From assembly GCA_035620975.1 (NCBI GenBank), contig DASPFV010000223.1, forward strand, positions 1 to 28,116: a stretch of 28,116 nucleotides of DNA, in the 5' to 3' direction. Below, one piece after another: positions 24,801 through 28,116 of the stretch; the first letter of the stretch is position 1; each line of letters opens with the position of its first letter. The position numbers and the translations under genes are program-made. The notes under the pieces are model-generated. The model worked only from the letters and a program-made list of their open reading frames with translations, searched no databases and had not been told where the DNA came from. Source of the stretch: DASPFV01 sp035620975. GTDB taxonomy: Bacteria; Acidobacteriota; Vicinamibacteria; Vicinamibacterales; 2-12-FULL-66-21.

Positions 24801-25267
24801 CGATAGTCGCGGGAGCCGTCGCCGTTGAGGTCCGGGAGCCACGTGTTGGTGGCGCTGCGCTCCGGGGACAGTTCGCGGAGGTAGAACTGCCGGAGGTCCT
24901 CGACGGTCTTCAACGAGTGGACCGGCGGCACCCACGTCGGGTGCTCGCGGATGTCGAGCGGCATGCTGTTCCGTGTCGAGCTCGTTACGTAGAGCGCCCC
25001 CTGCGGATCCAGGTCGAGCGCGATCGGGTCGATCACCAGCTGCTCGGGGGCCCAGAGGCGCGCTTCGAGGCCGGGGGCCAGCTCGACGGCCACGCTCTGC
25101 TGTGCCTCGTTCGCGAGCCGCGTGGCCTCCTCGGCGGTGAGCCGGACCTCCTTCGGCACGGTGGGGATGCCGGCGGCCTGCTGCCCGCTGACGTTCAGCG
25201 CCGCGGGGATGGCCAGCAGAGAGGCGACCAGACAAGGACGCCGCATGCGGGTGCGTATCGCTGCCAC
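21839..25267 (-). CDS. Exported beta-propeller / HEAT-repeat / cytochrome c fusion protein
   Basis: A 1142-residue multidomain protein. After a signal peptide, about residues 60-490 form a sugar-dehydrogenase-like propeller (PVC-type) with Asp-rich calcium-loop-like segments DLNGDGSRD, DTDGDGLAD, DENGDGTID and DNDGDHQGE. About residues 500-990 are HEAT repeats (ADPEIRAQAAKLIGDL, ADPAVRRAALGVL and similar). The C-terminus is a monohaem cytochrome c domain with CTRCH at 1022-1026, a GPNLTNVG segment and candidate axial methionines in AMPPMG. Such fusions are common in Planctomycetota, Verrucomicrobiota and Acidobacteriota, but the substrate oxidised is not known. The GTG is preferred because an extended -10 lies exactly six bases upstream; an ATG at 25246 also gives a signal peptide. 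It overlaps the DUF1080 gene. Confidence 0.88.
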   Translation of the reverse strand: MAAIRTRMRRPCLVASLLAIPAALNVSGQQAAGIPTVPKEVRLTAEEATRLANEAQQSVAVELAPGLEARLWAPEQLVIDPIALDLDPQGALYVTSSTRNSMPLDIREHPTWVPPVHSLKTVEDLRQFYLRELSPERSATNTWLPDLNGDGSRDYRDLREMKERIYRIRDTDGDGLADFSQVMIEGFNDDPTYDVAGGLLYHEGDLIFGMAPGVWRLRDENGDGTIDSQTTISEGYSIHPAFGGHGISGVTRGPDGRIYWEVGDIGLDVTDRGGRRWSYANQGAVLRANPDGTGFEVFATGIRNLQEFAFDEYGNLLSVDNDGDHQGETERVVYITEGSDAGWRANWQYGKYTDPLNNRYNVWMAEEMFKPRHEGQAAHIVPPIAPFPGGPAGVVYDTGTTLSDEWRKTLLVASFPGAASNARIHALRFRPDGAGFALDQERVFLRGILTVGMKFGPDGALYLADWITGWDSKNKGRIWKVDAPAAAKSAARVEVRTLLQEDFAARSAADLSGLLRHADQRIRLKAQFDLARRGDSQTLLAAARAADHQLSRVHGLWGLGQLARADRSHARHLTPFLQDADPEIRAQAAKLIGDLRHAEAADALVAVLKDASTRARFFAAEALGRLAHKPAVPAIVAMLAGNDDRDVYLRHAGSLALSRIGDAAALAALSTHSSRGVRIAAIVALRRLGHAEVARFLSDADERIVTEAARAINDDGGIDGALPALARIVSETRFTNEPLIRRAISASLRSGTLEDVDRLAAFAADRSRTAGLRAEAIATLGVWASPSTMDRVDGAYLGQPAARDAAAARDAVARLFASLPPGGEADPLVRSSMAEAAGRLGVAAAAPTLLAQLRSDASADVRLAAFRALEALRPANMAEVLTVAFADADPAVRRAALGVLPSLPLTDAARVQHLQTVMEHGAIQDRQAALEVLGTLKSAGAAKLLESYLDDLSQGTVAPELQLDVVTAVETSGLRPLQSRLEALMKSRKAETVAEAFPQALLQGGSRQRGRQVFTQHPAAECTRCHTVGGRGTDVGPNLTNVGSTLTREQILESMLQPNARIAPGFGTVTVALAGGEKVIGTLKEETPTHLVLTVGTPPAEQRIAKADVRERADPTSAMPPMGLILQPGEIRDLVEFLSSLK

Positions 25268-25273
25268 CGCGTG

Positions 25274-25283
25274 ATGCTAGCAT
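25274..25283. promoter_or_regulatory. Palindromic, two-way extended -10 (ATGCTAGCAT)
   Basis: This perfect 10-bp palindrome contains TG-C-TAGCAT on both strands. On the minus strand it ends six bases before GTG 25267, so transcription would begin at that codon. On the plus strand it would start transcription near 25290, about 40 bases before the ATG at 25331. It fills most of the 63-bp divergent gap. Confidence 0.45.
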
Positions 25284-25330
25284 GACAGCGCGGCGTGATG
25301 GCGCGGGGGCGCCCGCAGGAGACGAGACGA

Positions 25331-25993
25331 ATGATCGCGTGGCGAACGGGTTCGGGGCTCGCGGCAGCAGTGGCCATCGGCCTGGGCCTTGCCGCCTCGA
25401 CCACGGCGGGGCAGCAGGTGACCGTCCGGCCCTCGCTGGAGGGCCCGGAGCGCCTGCGCGACTGGACGCTCGACGGAACCGGCATCTGGACCATCGCGAA
25501 CGGTGCGCTGGTTCTCGCGACCGCCGGGAAGCCGGGCGGACCGATCCGCCGTCCGGCCGCGCTCGCGATCCTGCAGACCGAGCCGTTCACGGGCGTGACG
25601 CTCGAGGCCGAGGTGCGATCGACTGCGCCGGCCGATCTCGACGTCCGCGACGTCCTCATGATCGTCGGATACGAATCGCCGACCCGCTTCTACTACGTGC
25701 ACCTCTCCGGCCGGACCGACGCCGTCCACAACGGAATCTTCCTGGTCGCCGACGCCGACCGGCGCCGTCTCGACGCGGGTACGACGCCGCCACAGCTGAA
25801 GGATCTGGCCTGGCACCGCGTCCGGGTCGAGAGGGATCCGGCGAGCGGAAGGCTCGACGTCTTCGTGAACGATGCGGGCACGCCCGTGCTACGGGCCATC
25901 GACACGACGATCCGCGCGGGACGCGTCGGCGTCGGCTCGTTCGACGAAACCGGCGAGTTCCGCAGCCTCGTCGTCACCGGCACGACGCAGTGA
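25331..25993 (+). CDS. Small exported concanavalin/DUF1080-like protein
   Basis: A 220-residue protein. Residues about 1-27 are a signal peptide ending ASTTAGQQ. The rest looks like one beta-sandwich of the laminin G/DUF1080 type: RLRDWTLDGTGIWTIANGALVLAT, FTGVTLEAEVRS, VGYESPTRFYYVHLSG, WHRVRVERDPASGRLDVFVNDAG and GRVGVGSFDETGEFRSLVVTG. No catalytic motif can be named, so it may bind or hydrolyse a carbohydrate. AGGAG (25317-25321) is nine bases before the ATG; upstream GTG 25295 and ATG 25298 would add a charged tail before the signal peptide and are less likely. Its stop overlaps an in-frame GTG of the ABC ATPase gene (GTGA), so it may be co-transcribed with the transporter. Confidence 0.75.
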   Translation: MIAWRTGSGLAAAVAIGLGLAASTTAGQQVTVRPSLEGPERLRDWTLDGTGIWTIANGALVLATAGKPGGPIRRPAALAILQTEPFTGVTLEAEVRSTAPADLDVRDVLMIVGYESPTRFYYVHLSGRTDAVHNGIFLVADADRRRLDAGTTPPQLKDLAWHRVRVERDPASGRLDVFVNDAGTPVLRAIDTTIRAGRVGVGSFDETGEFRSLVVTGTTQ

Positions 25994-26010
25994 GGAGCCG
26001 GACGACGCGG

Positions 26011-26949
26011 ATGGGGCCGATGGTCAGCGTGCGCGACCTGCGCAAGCGATACCGTCGCGTCGACGCCGCCGCGGGCGTCAGCTTCGAGATCGAGGGGGGA
26101 GAAATTTTCGGGCTGCTCGGGCCGAACGGCGCCGGCAAGACCACGACCGTCGAGTGCACGATTGGCATGCGCGAGCCCGACTCGGGCGAGATCCGGATCT
26201 GCGGCGTCGACGCACGGCGTGAGCCGCGGGCGGTCAAGGAACGGATCGGCGCAGCGCTGCAGACCACGGCCGTCCAGGACCGGATCACGCCGCGGGAGGC
26301 GCTGGCGCTTTTCGGAGCGTTCTATCGCCGGCCTGTGCCCCCGCAGGAGCTGCTGGACCGGTTCGCCCTGGCCGACAAGGCCGACGTGATGTACGAGACG
26401 CTCTCGGGCGGGCAGCGGCAGCGCCTGGCACTCGCGCTCGCGTTCGTCAACCGGCCGGAGCTGGTGTTCCTGGACGAGCCCACGAGCGGCCTGGACGCAC
26501 GCGCCCGGCGCGAGCTGCACGACGGGATCGCGCGGATGAAGGAAGAGGGCCGCACCGTCCTCCTGACGACCCACGACATCGACGAGGCCGAGCAGCTCTG
26601 CGACCGGGTGGCCATCATCGATCGCGGGCGAATCGTCCAGACCGGCGCGCCGGCCGACCTGATTGGGCGGTCGACGGCCATGCCGACCGTTCACGTCCGT
26701 GCCCGCGAGCCGCTGTCGGCGGGCATCCTCGACGGCCTGCCCGGGGCGCGGGACGCCCGGTCCGATGGGATCCGCGCCACATTCCGCACGTCGGAGGTGA
26801 GCCCCGCAATCGCCGAGCTCGCGAGCCGCTTCGCCGCGCGCGGAATCGAAATCGCCGAGCTGCACGTGCAGAAGGCCACGCTCGAAGATGTGTTCCTCGA
26901 ACTGACGGGCTCCCCTTTTGAACCTGGAACCTTGAACCCTGAACCTTGA
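26011..26949 (+). CDS. ABC-2 type exporter ATPase
   Basis: A 312-residue ATP-binding subunit. Walker A is GPNGAGKTTT (37-46), the Q-loop is near Gln84, the signature LSGGQ is at 131-135, Walker B LVFLDE at 151-156 and the H-loop histidine is His188 (TTHD). The C-terminal 90 residues form the DrrA/CcmA-like domain ending KATLEDVFLELTG. It should power the ABC-2 permease encoded next. The last nine residues (from GSPFEPGTLNPEP) and the stop codon are written by a GAACCNN heptamer array, so the tail is repeat-derived. Possible starts are GTG 25990 (overlapping the previous stop), ATG 26011 and ATG 26020; GAGGAG at 25992-25997 favours an ATG. Exporters of this type move drugs, lipids or polysaccharides; the substrate here is unknown. 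Confidence 0.92.
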   Translation: MGPMVSVRDLRKRYRRVDAAAGVSFEIEGGEIFGLLGPNGAGKTTTVECTIGMREPDSGEIRICGVDARREPRAVKERIGAALQTTAVQDRITPREALALFGAFYRRPVPPQELLDRFALADKADVMYETLSGGQRQRLALALAFVNRPELVFLDEPTSGLDARARRELHDGIARMKEEGRTVLLTTHDIDEAEQLCDRVAIIDRGRIVQTGAPADLIGRSTAMPTVHVRAREPLSAGILDGLPGARDARSDGIRATFRTSEVSPAIAELASRFAARGIEIAELHVQKATLEDVFLELTGSPFEPGTLNPEP

Positions 26950-26961
26950 ACCCTGAACCTG
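26920..26961. repeat. Six-unit GAACCNN heptamer array
   Basis: Six contiguous units: GAACCTG, GAACCTT, GAACCCT, GAACCTT, GAACCCT, GAACCTG. The array spans the end of the ATPase gene and its stop codon (26947-26949) and ends five bases before the permease start. It is the most regular array in the window. Confidence 0.92.
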
Positions 26962-26965
26962 GAAA

Positions 26966-28116
26966 GTGACCCACCTCCTGATCACCCTGCGCCTGCACTT
27001 CCGGAACCGGATGGCCCTGGTTTACAGCTACCTCTTCCCGGCCATCTTCCTGCTCGCGTTCTGGGTGCTCTACCGGCACGAGCGCGTGCCGCTCGTGCGG
27101 CACATGGGTGAGCTGCTGACCGTGACTGTGCTCGGCAGTGCCTGCTTCGGGCTCCCGACGTCGATCGTGAGCGAGCGGGAGCGGGGGGTCTGGCGGCGGT
27201 ATCGCCTGGCGCCGGTCTCGACGGGTCGCCTCGTGGCGACGACCACGGCCGCACGGTACCTGATTCTGCTGACCGCCGGGGCGCTCCAGCTCGCACTCGC
27301 GATGGGACTGGGCATGCCGTGGCCGCGGCATCCGTTTGACTTGTGGGTGGTGTTCACCCTGGTGGCGTTCGCGTTCATCGGGCTCGGGCTCGTCATCGCC
27401 ATGACGGCCGACACCGTGCCCGCCGTGCAGGCGCTGGGGCAGTGCGTTTTCCTGCCGATGCTGATTATCGGCGGTGTCGCCGTTCCACTCGCGAGCCTGC
27501 CGGAATGGGCGCAGCACGTCTCCGCCTTCTTCCCGGGCCGGTATGCCGTCGAAGCGCTGCACGCCTGTGTCGCCGGCGGCGGCCTCGGCGCCACACCTTA
27601 CAGCCTGATCGCGCTGGCGATCATCGGCGCGGCCGGCGCGATCGCAGGCGCGAAGCTCTTCCGGTGGGATGCCGAAACGCGTTTTGCCGCGCAGGAGGGC
27701 CGCGGCTGGATCGCCGTGGCGCTCGCCGCCTGGGTGGCCGTCGGCGTCATCGCCGAAGCGAGAGGCGGAGTGCTCCTGCTGCCGCCGCTCGAGACGACCA
27801 CGGCAGTGACGCCGCAGGGGACAGGAGCAGTCCCCCGCGGCGGCTCCGCCCCGGCGCCGGCCGAGGAGACTCCGCCGGCACCGGAGCCTGTGCGCCCGCC
27901 CGCGCCGGAGGCAGGTTCGCCAGCGGCTGCGGCGGCCCCCACCCCGAGGCCGTCGAGCCCGGGGGCGGATACGCGGCCAGCGAAGCCGAAGCCCGGCGCG
28001 GCTCCCCAGCCTGAACCGTCCGAAGCGGACACGGCCCGGCCGTTGGTCCCGACATCCTCCCGCTCCTGGCGCGACGTGACCGCCGAGGAGATCGATCGGG
28101 AGATCGCGTTCGAACG
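26966..28116 (+). CDS. ABC-2 type permease with long C-terminal extension (3' end outside window)
   Basis: The frame is open from GTG 26966 to the window end (383 residues so far). Residues 1-235 are a standard ABC-2 permease: helix at 18-35, a cytoplasmic segment SERERGVWRRYRLAPVSTGRL (70-89), helices at about 95-113, 128-146 and 158-175, the family motif LPEWAQHVSAFFPGRYAVEAL (178-198) and a helix at 213-230. Ordinary family members end near LFRWD. Here a further helix (about 248-265) is followed by about 100 residues very rich in Pro, Ala and Glu, and then by the start of another domain (SWRDVTAEEIDREIAFE), which is cut off. GGAAA just before the GTG is a weak ribosome-binding site within the end of the heptamer array. 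It pairs with the ATPase encoded 17 bp upstream. Confidence 0.85.
   Translation, partial: MTHLLITLRLHFRNRMALVYSYLFPAIFLLAFWVLYRHERVPLVRHMGELLTVTVLGSACFGLPTSIVSERERGVWRRYRLAPVSTGRLVATTTAARYLILLTAGALQLALAMGLGMPWPRHPFDLWVVFTLVAFAFIGLGLVIAMTADTVPAVQALGQCVFLPMLIIGGVAVPLASLPEWAQHVSAFFPGRYAVEALHACVAGGGLGATPYSLIALAIIGAAGAIAGAKLFRWDAETRFAAQEGRGWIAVALAAWVAVGVIAEARGGVLLLPPLETTTAVTPQGTGAVPRGGSAPAPAEETPPAPEPVRPPAPEAGSPAAAAAPTPRPSSPGADTRPAKPKPGAAPQPEPSEADTARPLVPTSSRSWRDVTAEEIDREIAFE

Noticed and set aside
25282..26010. Upstream extension of the ABC ATPase frame
   Set aside because: It runs in another frame through the small exported lectin-fold gene, is Arg-rich, and is followed by the normal ATPase N-terminus.
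1..28116. tRNA, rRNA or riboswitch genes
   Set aside because: I saw no cloverleaf, rRNA core sequence or known aptamer pattern by eye; a covariance-model search would be needed to exclude small RNAs.

Overview
The window is about 28 kb of GC-rich bacterial chromosome with no phage genes, transposase, rRNA, tRNA or CRISPR array. The gene content points to a soil-type Acidobacteriota, probably the Vicinamibacteria/Vicinamibacterales side. Pointers are two long Oar-like TonB-dependent receptors, 3-keto-disaccharide hydrolase (DUF1080) proteins, a beta-propeller/HEAT/cytochrome c fusion, a Tat-exported xylose-isomerase-like TIM barrel, a PQQ-type propeller protein, and degenerate heptanucleotide repeats between genes. 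This assignment is inference from gene families; no rRNA is present to confirm it.

Layout. (1) 1-2208, +: 3' part of an Oar-like TonB receptor, followed by a short heptamer array and a textbook terminator. (2) 2334-6244, +: a cassette of GntP-type permease, divergent Nramp-fold transporter and exported SMP-30/gluconolactonase, the last two overlapping by ATGA; it looks like a sugar-lactone/gluconate unit. (3) 6252-7571, -: membrane-anchored protein of unknown function with a possible NlpC/P60-like C-terminus, divergent from (4) 7714-9006, +: a secreted PQQ-like beta-propeller. (5) 15981-8970, -: one apparent operon of ECF sigma factor, soluble zinc-binding anti-sigma, TolC-type channel, lipoprotein membrane-fusion protein, RND permease and a small YgaP-like (DUF2892) membrane protein. 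Several junctions overlap, which suggests a stress-responsive tripartite efflux system with its own regulators. (6) 15982-16342: intergenic island of GATTGNN heptamers in inverted arrangement with a perfect 29-bp inverted repeat. (7) 16343-20809, +: Tat-exported TIM-barrel isomerase/epimerase, then a second, complete Oar-like receptor. (8) 25267-20937, -: propeller/HEAT/cytochrome c protein overlapping a DUF1080 hydrolase by ATGA. (9) 25331-28116, +: a small secreted lectin-fold protein, an ABC ATPase and an ABC-2 permease whose unusual Pro/Ala-rich C-terminal extension runs off the window.

How it works together. Receptors, lactonase, GntP, TIM barrel, DUF1080 hydrolase and cytochrome fusion together suggest periplasmic uptake and oxidation of oligosaccharides, possibly through 3-keto sugars or aldonolactones. 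The sigma/anti-sigma/RND unit and the ABC exporter are separate envelope transport functions.

The most unusual non-coding signal is a set of intergenic arrays with a strict 7-bp period (five fixed plus two variable bases), each array with a different core (GGCTC, GATTG, GAACC and perhaps AGCTG). One array forms the last codons of the ABC ATPase. A second signal is a palindromic extended -10 (ATGCTAGCAT) that may serve two divergent genes, one of them apparently leaderless. No clearly new multi-gene system was established.
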